Source of the DNA: Gammaproteobacteria bacterium
Lineage (GTDB): Bacteria; Pseudomonadota; Gammaproteobacteria; GCA-001735895
Reading direction: 5' to 3'
NCBI GenBank assembly: GCA_029864065.1
Contig: JAOTUD010000028.1
Span: forward strand, 1 to 12,682
Length of the DNA stretch: 12,682 nt
The notes below the pieces were generated by a model. It worked only from the letters and a program-made list of their open reading frames with translations. It had not been told where the DNA came from and made no database searches. Position 1 is the first letter of the stretch; each line of letters opens with the position of its first letter. Shown here one piece after another: positions 1-6,414 of the stretch. The position numbers and the translations under genes were made by a program.

Positions 1-61
1 ATAGAAACCCGCGCATCTCGGTCGGTCGTCGATACAGGCCTGATCCGGAGGCGAGGGTAAC

Positions 62-1228
62 TCACCGGATAAGTCGGCGGAGACGCTTCGGCTCGACGCC
101 GTCATCGACGATCTGTCGGCAGCCGTTAAAGTTCGCGAACGACCATAGCTCGTCGCGCAGCGTTTCGTAAAACGCCTCGTCGACCCGGCGCTCGATGTGC
201 AGCGCTCTTATCTCGAGCGTACCGGTTGCGCGATGCGCCTTGCAGTCGACGCGCCCGACGAAGCGATCGCGATACAGGATCGGCAGGCAAAAATAGCCGT
301 ACACACGTCTGGATTCGGGCAGGTAACATTCGATCTGGTAGTCGAAATCAAATATTTCCCGTCCGCGCTGGCGCTGGATGATGGCGTTGTCGAAGGGCGA
401 TAATATGCGCGACCGGGCGGTGCTGCGCGGTGCCCTGTTTTCCAGCAGTACAGGATCGAGGTAGAGGATCATGCCGTTGCCCGGGTCTACCCGGGTCAGC
501 GACCCTGCTTCGATTCTCGATTCGAGTTGCCTGCTGACGGCGTCGCGCAGTTTATGCCCCTTGCGCAGGTAGGTCATCGACCTGAACGAGGCAAAGCCAT
601 GCGCGCGCAGGGCGGTATCGACCAGGTAAGCTGCATACTCGTCCATGGTCGGCGTGCCGGTATCGACCCAGCCGGGCAGCACCCGCTCGGGAAGGTCGTA
701 GACTTTCTGAAAGCCGTCGCGCGAACTCACCATCAGCTCGCCCTGCATGAACAACTGCTCGAGCGCCTGCTTGGCCGGTTTCCACTCCCACCAGCCGCCG
801 CCGCGGTGATCCGGGTCGCTGAAGTCGCGGGCGCGCAAGGGACCATCGGCCTCGATTCGTCCGAGAATTTCCTGCCTGAGCTTGCGATCGCAGTCCTGGA
901 ACCAGCCGCGCTCGCCGTTCACTTGCGCCATGCGCGGCAGCGCGAAGCGGTAGTCGCGCATCGGCAACCACGCGGCGGCATGAAACCAGTATTCGAAAAG
1001 CTTGCGCTCGTTGACGAGCTGGTCGAGAAATTTCGGTTGATAATTGCCGACCCGCGACCACAACACGTGATGATGCGCGCGCGCCACCACCGCAATGGTG
1101 TCTATCTGCACATAGCCGAGCTGCTCGATAGCGCGTAACGTGGCCTGCTTGCCGCGGCCAAACGAGCTGGATCCGAGCAAACCCTGTCGATGCAGCGCGA
1201 TGCGCCTGAGTTTAGCTGCCAGTGACAT
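62..1228 (-). CDS. ycaQ: YcaQ/AlkZ-like winged-helix DNA glycosylase (interstrand crosslink repair family)
   Basis: A 388-residue protein of the winged-helix HTH_42 family, typified by E. coli YcaQ and Streptomyces AlkZ. Family members excise alkylated bases and unhook DNA interstrand crosslinks. Visible hallmarks are LGYVQIDTIAVVARAHHHVL near residues 37-56, containing Gln41-Ile42-Asp43 at the place of the family's catalytic QxD/QxQ motif; GGWWEWKPAKQALEQLF near 145; ILSPFDNAII near 275; and RVYGYFCLPILYRDRFVGRVDCKAHR in the C-terminal part. These blocks align with E. coli YcaQ from memory, and length is about right for the family. The ATG start is followed by MSLAAKLRRIALHRQGLL, a typical family N-terminus. 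No clear Shine-Dalgarno sequence is visible upstream. The gene begins 42 bases after the transglycosylase stop on the same strand, so it is probably the last gene of the proS operon. A TACAAT box on the minus strand at 1253-1258 could be an internal promoter, but no good -35 goes with it. The family call is firm; the actual lesion repaired is inferred. Confidence 0.88.
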   Translation of the reverse strand: MSLAAKLRRIALHRQGLLGSSSFGRGKQATLRAIEQLGYVQIDTIAVVARAHHHVLWSRVGNYQPKFLDQLVNERKLFEYWFHAAAWLPMRDYRFALPRMAQVNGERGWFQDCDRKLRQEILGRIEADGPLRARDFSDPDHRGGGWWEWKPAKQALEQLFMQGELMVSSRDGFQKVYDLPERVLPGWVDTGTPTMDEYAAYLVDTALRAHGFASFRSMTYLRKGHKLRDAVSRQLESRIEAGSLTRVDPGNGMILYLDPVLLENRAPRSTARSRILSPFDNAIIQRQRGREIFDFDYQIECYLPESRRVYGYFCLPILYRDRFVGRVDCKAHRATGTLEIRALHIERRVDEAFYETLRDELWSFANFNGCRQIVDDGVEPKRLRRLIR

Positions 1229-1270
1229 AATCTGCGGCGGTTTAAAACGGGGATTGTACTGCAGTCGCGC

Positions 1271-1849
1271 CTATTGCTTAAACCAGCGCTTGCGCAACGC
1301 GGTAATCACCTTGTTCGGGTAAATGTTTTTACCGAGGCTGCCGTTGTAGCGCGCCAGCGCACGCCCGAGATTGTCGGGCTCCATATCGATGTAATAGCGC
1401 AGGATGGTACAGCCCATGCGCAGGTTGGTGCGAATCTTGAACAGGTTCTTATCGGAAATGCCGATTTCGTTGAGCCAGAACGGCATTATCTGCATCAGTC
1501 CGCGCGCGCCGGAGACGGAGATAGCGAACTTGTCGAAGCGGCTTTCGACCTCGATAATGGCAAGCACCAGTTCGGGCTCGATGCCGACACGCCGCGCTTC
1601 GTAATGCACTTGCTTGAGCAGTTCGATGCGTGTCTTCGGATCCGCCACGAAGTTTTCCAGCCGCCGCGACATGTCGAGCAACCACACCTGGGCGTCGAAG
1701 CGGTCCTCGAATCCGGCATCCGATTCGATCGCCTCCTTGAGCAGCTTGCGCAGCTCCGGGTCGGTTGAAGCGCCAGCCGGATAAAACGCTGCCGTGATCA
1801 GCAGCGGCAGGATGAATAGGGTGGTAACGAGGTTTGTGCGGGAATTCAT
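1271..1849 (-). CDS. Secreted lytic transglycosylase with a single SLT domain
   Basis: A 192-residue protein with an N-terminal signal peptide (hydrophobic residues about 7-22, likely cleaved after PAGA near residue 27), so probably periplasmic. The Slt/MltE-type catalytic core follows. AIIEVESRFDKFAIS holds the ES motif with the probable catalytic Glu102, then GARGLMQIMPFW (about 114-125) and ALARYNGS (164-171) stand for the usual GLMQLMP and A.YN.G motifs. Such enzymes cleave peptidoglycan glycan strands to give 1,6-anhydromuramic acid ends. The protein is short, with only the catalytic domain plus about 70 helical residues before it. Its ATG overlaps the proS stop as ATGA, which suggests translational coupling; there is no purine-rich ribosome binding site just upstream, in line with that. 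It cannot be assigned to a named Mlt or Slt gene. Confidence 0.9.
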   Translation of the reverse strand: MNSRTNLVTTLFILPLLITAAFYPAGASTDPELRKLLKEAIESDAGFEDRFDAQVWLLDMSRRLENFVADPKTRIELLKQVHYEARRVGIEPELVLAIIEVESRFDKFAISVSGARGLMQIMPFWLNEIGISDKNLFKIRTNLRMGCTILRYYIDMEPDNLGRALARYNGSLGKNIYPNKVITALRKRWFKQ

Positions 1850-3561
1850 TGCCGGGAGGAAAGTGTTTTTTCAATGAATGAAGTTAATTCGTCGAGCGGC
1901 AAATCCTGCGCGGCCGCGTCACGGCGGCCCTTATACTCGAACTGTCCTGCGCTCAGTCCGCGCTCGCTGAAAACCACGCGCCGCGGCACCCCGATCAGCT
2001 CCATATCGGAAAAAATCACCCCGGGACGCAACGGGCGGTCATCGAGCAGCACGTCCAGCCCGCGTGCGATGCAGCCATCGTAAAAATCATCGGCGGCCTG
2101 CCTGACCAGATCCGACTTGTGGTAATTGATCGGGCAGATCGCGAGCTGGAAAGGTGCCAGGGCCTCGGGCCAGATGATGCCGTGCTCGTCATGGTTTTGT
2201 TCGATGGCGGCCGCGACCACGCGCGTGACGCCGATCCCGTAGCAACCCATGAACGGGACGACCGCCTTGCCCTGTTCGTCGAGTACGGTCGCCTGCATGG
2301 ATTCCGAGTACTTCTGGCCGAGTTGAAAGATATGCCCGACCTCGATACCGCGCAATATCCTGAGCCGGCCCCTGCCGTCCGGGCTGGGATCGCCGTCTAC
2401 CACGCTGCGTATGTCGGCGACCTCCGGTTCGGCGCAATCCCGTCCCCAGTTAGCGTGGATATGATGTTTGTCGTTCTGGTTGGCGCCGCAAACGAAGTCG
2501 CTTAGCCGGGCGGCGCTGCGATCGACATAGGTGCGGATACCGATGCCGATCGGGCCGATAGAACCGATATCGCTGCCAAGTCGCTTTTTTATCTGTTCGG
2601 GCTGCGCCAGGCGCAGCGGACTTGCCACGCCGTCGAGGTGACCGGCCTTGAGCGCGTTGAGTTCGTGGTCACCGCGCAACACCAGGGCCACCAGTCCGCC
2701 ATCGGCCCCTTCGGCGATCAGGGTTTTCAGGCACTGGTGCGCGCTTACGCCGAGCCCGGAGGCGAGATCCGCGATGCTGTGCATGCCCGGGGTGTCGACG
2801 GTTTGCATCGCCGCGTCGGGCGCCGCGCGCTCGCCATCCTGGGGCAGCGCCTCGATCGTTTCTATGTTCGCCGCGAAGTCACCCTGGTCCGAAAATGCGA
2901 TCGCATCTTCGCCGGATTCGGCGAGCACGTGAAATTCCTGCGAAGTACTGCCTCCGATTGCGCCGGAATCCGCGCTTACGGCTCGATAGTCGAGACCGAA
3001 GCGATCGAAAATCCTGACATAAGCCTGGTCCATGATATCGTAGGAACGCTGCATTGCGTCCCTGTCGAGATCGAAGGAATAGGCATCCTTCATGATGAAT
3101 TCGCGCGATCGCATGACACCGAATCGAGGCCTGATTTCGTCGCGAAACTTGGTTTGAATCTGGTAAAAATTAAGCGGCAACTGGCGGTAGCTGTTCACCT
3201 CGCGACGGAAGATATCGGTGATGATCTCCTCGTGCGTGGGGCCGATGCAGGCATCGCGCTGGTGCCGGTCCTTGAGGCGCAGCAATTCGGGTCCGAACTG
3301 GTCCCAGCGCCCGGATTCCTGCCACAGTTCGGCGGGCTGAAACGAGGGCATCAACAGTTCGAGCGCCCCGGCCCGGTTCATCTCCTCGCGGACGATTTGC
3401 TCGACCTTGCGCAGTATGCGCAGGCCCAGCGGCAGCCAGCTGTAAATACCGGCCGCGTGCCTGCGGATCATCCCCGCACGCAGCATCAATTGGTGGCTGA
3501 CGATCTCGGCGTCTACCGGGGTTTCTTTGAGGGTTGCCAGGTGGAAGCGGGAGGCTCTCAT
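1846..3561 (-). CDS. proS: Prolyl-tRNA synthetase, bacterial (ProS type 1) with editing insertion domain
   Basis: A class II aminoacyl-tRNA synthetase of 571 residues, charging tRNA-Pro with proline in the cytoplasm. E. coli ProS has 572, and the sequence matches it along nearly its whole length. The N-terminus MRASRFHLATLKETPVDAE parallels the E. coli start, fixing the ATG. Motif 2 lies in the block QIQTKFRDEIRPRFGVMRSR with the following REFIMKDAYSF. A YbaK-like insertion domain of about 180 residues (roughly 220-400), containing VALVLRGDHELNALK, is the part that hydrolyses misacylated Ala-tRNA-Pro in this family. Motif 3 is MGCYGIGVTRVVAAAIEQN, and a C-terminal anticodon-binding domain follows (LDVLLDDRPLRPGVIFSDMELIG). 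It is the first gene of a probable proS-transglycosylase-ycaQ operon, and its stop overlaps the next start. The leader has a strong -10 box with a GC-rich discriminator and a short inverted repeat (separate entries). The ribosome binding site is poor: AAGGTG about 11 bases before the ATG is the best candidate. Confidence 0.98.
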   Translation of the reverse strand: MRASRFHLATLKETPVDAEIVSHQLMLRAGMIRRHAAGIYSWLPLGLRILRKVEQIVREEMNRAGALELLMPSFQPAELWQESGRWDQFGPELLRLKDRHQRDACIGPTHEEIITDIFRREVNSYRQLPLNFYQIQTKFRDEIRPRFGVMRSREFIMKDAYSFDLDRDAMQRSYDIMDQAYVRIFDRFGLDYRAVSADSGAIGGSTSQEFHVLAESGEDAIAFSDQGDFAANIETIEALPQDGERAAPDAAMQTVDTPGMHSIADLASGLGVSAHQCLKTLIAEGADGGLVALVLRGDHELNALKAGHLDGVASPLRLAQPEQIKKRLGSDIGSIGPIGIGIRTYVDRSAARLSDFVCGANQNDKHHIHANWGRDCAEPEVADIRSVVDGDPSPDGRGRLRILRGIEVGHIFQLGQKYSESMQATVLDEQGKAVVPFMGCYGIGVTRVVAAAIEQNHDEHGIIWPEALAPFQLAICPINYHKSDLVRQAADDFYDGCIARGLDVLLDDRPLRPGVIFSDMELIGVPRRVVFSERGLSAGQFEYKGRRDAAAQDLPLDELTSFIEKTLSSRQ

Positions 3562-3570
3562 GAGTATTCA

Positions 3571-3584
3571 AACACCTTGGTGTT
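3571..3584. repeat. Inverted repeat in the proS leader
   Basis: AACACC-TT-GGTGTT is a perfect 6-base inverted repeat about a two-base centre. It lies 10 bases upstream of the proS ATG, inside the expected 5' untranslated region, and covers the only AAGGTG element that could act as a Shine-Dalgarno. It could be a protein operator or could fold into a small hairpin limiting ribosome access. The function is inferred; only the symmetry is observed. Confidence 0.4.
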
Positions 3585-3604
3585 GCACCGGTCGAATCAG
3601 ATTC

Positions 3605-3638
3605 GGCGCATTATAGAGATTCCACGTCTGGTTTACAG
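3605..3638 (-). promoter_or_regulatory. Candidate sigma70 promoter of proS with GC-rich discriminator
   Basis: On the minus strand a perfect TATAAT (3610-3615) is followed directly by GCGCC (3605-3609). The -35 region is weak: TGTAAA or CTGTAA at 16-17 bases is the best available. A GC-rich discriminator next to the -10 is the feature that makes promoters of translation genes sensitive to ppGpp/DksA in Gammaproteobacteria, which would suit a tRNA synthetase gene. The expected transcription start is near 3603, giving a leader of about 40 bases. Confidence 0.6.
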
Positions 3639-3659
3639 GAAATTTACCGGGGCCGCCGC

Positions 3660-4088
3660 TTATTGGCAGAATTGCTCGATATCCGCCTCGGCCTGTGTCT
3701 TGCGCTCGTTGATCTCTTCCGTGGTCATGTAGCGCGTGCTGCCGTCGGCAGCCCTGAGTTTTATACGACTGCTACGACCGATCACCTGGAGGTCTTCCCG
3801 CGCATTGTCGCAGGCTATCTTTGCCTGATCCTCGGGAACGGTTTCTCCGTTGTTCGCGGCTGTCGTGGAACTACCTGCGGGCGCCTCGGAAGCACCGGGA
3901 GCAGACAGGCGCGGCAAAGCCTTGCCGGGATTGCTGGGCGCAGACTGCACGCGGACATTCTCGGTTTTGGCTGCTACCGGTGGCGCGTCGCCGTAATAAA
4001 CATTGCCTTCTTCGTCAACCCACTTTTTTATTGCCCCGGCGTGAAGCGGCATCGACACCAGCAGAGTCAGGTAAATCAGATAACGCAT
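3660..4088 (-). CDS. Secreted DUF4124 domain-containing protein
   Basis: A 142-residue protein with a short signal peptide (MRYLIYLTLLVSMPLHAGA, likely cleaved near residue 19). A DUF4124-type segment follows directly: IKKWVDEEGNVYYGDAPP, residues 20-37. This small domain is common at the start of gammaproteobacterial envelope proteins and has no assigned reaction. The middle (about 38-85) is Ala/Pro/Ser/Gly-rich and probably disordered. The C-terminal part (about 86-142) is charged and helical, ending in a Cys-Gln; two cysteines (Cys93 and Cys141) could form a disulphide. The start is supported by AGGGGA five bases before the ATG. It shares a strand with proS but sits 98 bases upstream of it, with a strong proS promoter between, so it is likely a separate unit. 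Its role is unknown. Confidence 0.85.
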   Translation of the reverse strand: MRYLIYLTLLVSMPLHAGAIKKWVDEEGNVYYGDAPPVAAKTENVRVQSAPSNPGKALPRLSAPGASEAPAGSSTTAANNGETVPEDQAKIACDNAREDLQVIGRSSRIKLRAADGSTRYMTTEEINERKTQAEADIEQFCQ

Positions 4089-4238
4089 GTCATCCCCTGT
4101 TTTCCCTTTAATTTCGATAGTTTACGAATCCAAAGAATAGTTGTCATCCAAATATTTACCATCTTTTTTTAAAGTTCTTCGTTAGATTTTCGGCCGTTTT
4201 CTACGCGTCTCATCAAACAAATTTATCTCTCCTGTAGG

Positions 4239-4261
4239 TATTAATAAAAATAATATATAAT
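4239..4261 (+). promoter_or_regulatory. Candidate lysR promoter with an overlapping LysR-box-like inverted repeat
   Basis: A perfect TATAAT lies at 4256-4261, about 22 bases before the first ATG, with no good -35. Just upstream, TATTA-N7-TAATA (4239-4255) forms a perfect 5-base inverted repeat containing TTA-N7-TAA, and so fits the general T-N11-A pattern of LysR-family binding sites. A site between -35 and -10 would be well placed for autorepression, which is common in this family. The region is AT-rich, so chance symmetry is possible. Confidence 0.45.
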
Positions 4262-4265
4262 ATTC

Positions 4266-4280
4266 GCCCGTTAATTGGGC
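4266..4280 (+). promoter_or_regulatory. Short hairpin immediately before the lysR start
   Basis: GCCC-GTTAATT-GGGC is a perfect 4-base stem, with a possible G-T closing pair inside, ending two bases before the ATG at 4283. The GGG in the right arm is the only purine-rich stretch near the start and could serve as a weak ribosome binding site, so folding may limit translation. The stem is short and the role is inferred. Confidence 0.3.
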
Positions 4281-4282
4281 TT

Positions 4283-5194
4283 ATGCACGCAATGAGCGAT
4301 CGCAGACTCAAGGTTTTCCATACCGTGGCCAAGCTTTTGAGCTTTACCAAAGCCGCCGAAGCCTTGCACATGACCCAGCCCGCGGTAACCTTCCAGGTAC
4401 GCCAGCTCGAGGAATACTTCAATACCCGCCTGTTCGACCGCACCCATAACAAGGTCAACCTGACCGCTGCAGGGGAGAAGGTGTCCGAGTTTGCCGAACG
4501 CATTTTCGACCTCTATGCAGAAATGGAGAACTCGGTGCGCGACCTGACCGGCGAAATCAGCGGCGCGTTGACGATCGGGGCCAGCACCACGATCGCAGAG
4601 TACATGCTGCCGGCGCTACTGGGCGAGTTCAAAAACCGTTACCCCGACATCAACCTGCGCCTGAAGGTATCCAATTCCGAGGGCATCGTTTCGATGGTGG
4701 AGCATAACGTAATCGATCTTGGCGTGGTCGAATCATCGGTCAGTAACAAGAACCTGATTGTCGAGGTCTGTCACGATGATCAACTCGTGGTGGTCGCGGC
4801 GCCGGACCATGAACTCGTCAGGCGGGGAGGTAAGGTCAAGGCGGCGGAGATCCTGAAATATCCGTTCGTCAGCCGCGAGGAGGGTTCGGGTACGCGGGAT
4901 GTCATCACACAGTACCTCGTCGATCAGAAGGTGAACCCCAATGAAATGAATCTCTGCCTCGAACTGGGCAGTCCCGAGGCGATCAAGGGCGCGGTCGAGG
5001 CCGGGATGGGAATTACGATAATTTCCCGTTCGATCATCGACAAAGAGCTTAAACTGAATACACTTCGTCATTTACAGCTTGATCCGCCTCTGAGCCGGCC
5101 TTTCTCGTTCGTGCGTCAGCGACAGAAGTTCCGCGTCACGGTAATGGAAGAATTGCTCGAGTTTGCGCAAGCCTATTTCAAGAAAAACGGTTAG
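4283..5194 (+). CDS. LysR-family transcriptional regulator
   Basis: A 303-residue LysR-type regulator of usual family length. The N-terminal winged helix-turn-helix is clear: RLKVFHTVAKLLSFTKAAEALHMTQPAVTFQVRQLEEYFNTRLFDRTHNKVNLTAAGE (about residues 6-65). A linker helix follows, then a periplasmic-binding-protein-like effector domain (about 93-300) starting GALTIGASTTIAEYMLPALLGEF. The HTH resembles regulators related to CysB, CbbR and selenium-associated LysR proteins, but the effector cannot be inferred. Two in-frame ATGs compete: 4283 (MHAMSDRRL) and 4292 (MSDRRL). Homologues I recall tend to begin at the second, while the nearest purine-rich element favours the first. It is followed after 37 bases by the perM-like gene on the same strand, so the two may be co-transcribed. 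A LysR-box-like repeat upstream suggests autoregulation. Confidence 0.93.
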   Translation: MHAMSDRRLKVFHTVAKLLSFTKAAEALHMTQPAVTFQVRQLEEYFNTRLFDRTHNKVNLTAAGEKVSEFAERIFDLYAEMENSVRDLTGEISGALTIGASTTIAEYMLPALLGEFKNRYPDINLRLKVSNSEGIVSMVEHNVIDLGVVESSVSNKNLIVEVCHDDQLVVVAAPDHELVRRGGKVKAAEILKYPFVSREEGSGTRDVITQYLVDQKVNPNEMNLCLELGSPEAIKGAVEAGMGITIISRSIIDKELKLNTLRHLQLDPPLSRPFSFVRQRQKFRVTVMEELLEFAQAYFKKNG

Positions 5195-5231
5195 ATTGAG
5201 GCCCCGGTCCCGGTCGGTAGTTTGGTAGATC

Positions 5232-6293
5232 ATGTTTGAAATTCTGCTCCAGTGGTACAACCGTCACTTCACCGATCCGCAGACGGTGATCTTTGCGTTT
5301 ATCCTGGTTGTCGGCGCGCTGCTGATTTTCGTCCTCAATACTACCTTGATGCCGATTCTGATCGCGATCATTATCGCTTACCTGGCCGAGGGGCTGGTGG
5401 CCTTGCTGCACAAAATCAGCCTCGGCCGAACCGTCGCGGCGAGTATCGTGACCATGCTCATGATCGCTACAATCATCCTGGTGTTTTTTGTGCTGCTACC
5501 GCTGCTGTCAAAACAGATTAGCGAGCTTTTTCGCGAAATGCCGAACATGCTCGCCCAGGGGCAACGATTGCTGCTGCAATTGCCCGAGCAGTATCCCGAC
5601 TATGTCTCCGCCAGCCAGATCGAGGAAATCCTGACCCTGGCGCGCACCGAGCTGACCGCGTTTGGCCAGCGCGTGGTCAGCCTATCGCTGGCTTCGGTGG
5701 TGGGGATTATCACCTTCCTGGTGTACATGATCCTGTTACCGCTGATGGTATTTTTCTTTTTGAAAGACAAGGACATCATACTAACCTGGCTGGCCGATTT
5801 CTTACCCGAGGAGCGCCGCCTGTTGCGCGCCGTCTGGGCCGAACTCGATATCAAGATCGCCAGTTACGTGCGTGGCAAGGTGATCGAGGTTTTGATCATC
5901 TGGGCCGCCAGTTACGTTGCTTTCGCGGTAATGGGCCTCAATTACGCGGTGCTGCTGAGTCTCGCGGTGGGCCTGTCGGTAATCATCCCCTATGTTGGCG
6001 CGACGGTAGTCACGATACCGGTGGCGCTGATCGCATTTTTCCAGTGGGGATTCACGTCCGAATTCGGCTGGTTGATGGCAATTTACGGGTTTATCCAGTT
6101 CCTGGACGGTAACCTGCTGGTGCCGTTGCTGTTTTCCGAGGTAGTCAACCTGCACCCGGTTGCAATAATCGTGGCGGTCGTATTCTTCGGCAGCCTGTGG
6201 GGGGTATGGGGCGTGTTCTTCGCGATTCCGCTGGCGACGCTAATCCAGGCAATCCTCAAGGCCTGGCCGACCGAGGAAATGATCGCGGAATAA
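5232..6293 (+). CDS. AI-2E/PerM-family inner-membrane transporter
   Basis: A 353-residue integral membrane protein of the AI-2E transporter family (includes E. coli PerM, YdiK and TqsA). Hydrophobic segments are visible at about 18-36, 38-58, 68-91, 153-177, 217-235, 239-270, 279-300 and 308-343, with a soluble amphipathic stretch of about 60 residues between segments three and four, as usual for the family. Conserved blocks include IIPYVGATVVTIPVA (251-265) and FLDGNLLVPLLFSEVVNLHP (290-309), the DG..L.P...S..V.LHP signature. Members have been linked to export of autoinducer-2 or small ions; the substrate here is unknown, and PerM itself is poorly characterised. The start follows GGTAGATC, a weak ribosome binding site, 37 bases after the LysR stop. 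Other members of the family are equally possible as the closest relative. Confidence 0.93.
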   Translation: MFEILLQWYNRHFTDPQTVIFAFILVVGALLIFVLNTTLMPILIAIIIAYLAEGLVALLHKISLGRTVAASIVTMLMIATIILVFFVLLPLLSKQISELFREMPNMLAQGQRLLLQLPEQYPDYVSASQIEEILTLARTELTAFGQRVVSLSLASVVGIITFLVYMILLPLMVFFFLKDKDIILTWLADFLPEERRLLRAVWAELDIKIASYVRGKVIEVLIIWAASYVAFAVMGLNYAVLLSLAVGLSVIIPYVGATVVTIPVALIAFFQWGFTSEFGWLMAIYGFIQFLDGNLLVPLLFSEVVNLHPVAIIVAVVFFGSLWGVWGVFFAIPLATLIQAILKAWPTEEMIAE

Positions 6294-6368
6294 ACTCCCC
6301 TCGCAACCAGGGCCCCGGCCCCGGGTTACACTTATCGCAGGAATAGCTTCAAAATGCCGGGGTTTCTT

Positions 6369-6400
6369 TATAACATACGCCCCTTGACGAGCCACGGGGC
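6369..6400 (+). promoter_or_regulatory. Candidate dapA promoter -10 and leader hairpin
   Basis: TATAAC at 6369-6374 matches five of six -10 bases; upstream -35 candidates (CTTCAA or TTCAAA at 15-16 bases) are weak. Just after it, GCCCC (6379-6383) and GGGGC (6396-6400) form a perfect 5-base stem with a 12-base loop near the predicted transcript start. The ribosome binding site AGAGG (6404-6408) follows the hairpin by a few bases. This would start the dapA-bamC-hydrolase transcript independently of perM. The hairpin could affect leader stability or initiation, but nothing indicates a known riboswitch. Confidence 0.45.
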
Positions 6401-6414
6401 TACAGAGGTTATCC

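Larger units (their letters stand above)
4089..4282. other. AT-rich divergent intergenic region between the DUF4124 gene and the LysR gene
   Basis: 194 bases, markedly more AT-rich than the flanking genes, with transcription leaving in both directions. The right part holds the candidate lysR promoter and inverted repeats listed separately. The left part must hold the promoter of the DUF4124 gene, but I see no convincing -35/-10 pair there, only A/T-rich tracts near 4163-4172. Confidence 0.7.

Noticed and set aside
1..61. Possible terminator or gene end downstream of the ycaQ-like gene
   Set aside because: No stem-loop with a T-run and no recognisable peptide could be read; the stretch is too short to judge.
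527..1138. Plus-strand open frame of 203 codons opposite the ycaQ-like gene
   Set aside because: Antisense shadow of a conserved gene; composition rich in Arg/His/Ala with no known motif.
2638..3732. Long open plus-strand frame (364 codons) opposite proS
   Set aside because: It lies antisense to a full-length, clearly conserved proS, has no recognisable domain and is the usual mirror frame in GC-rich coding DNA.
3663..4172. Plus-strand open frame of 169 codons opposite the DUF4124 gene
   Set aside because: The minus-strand frame has a good ribosome binding site, signal peptide and a known domain; the plus-strand frame has none.
6301..6330. GC-rich GGGCCCCGGCCCCGGG block after the PerM-like gene as an intrinsic terminator
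   Set aside because: The symmetric arms leave almost no loop and no T-run follows.
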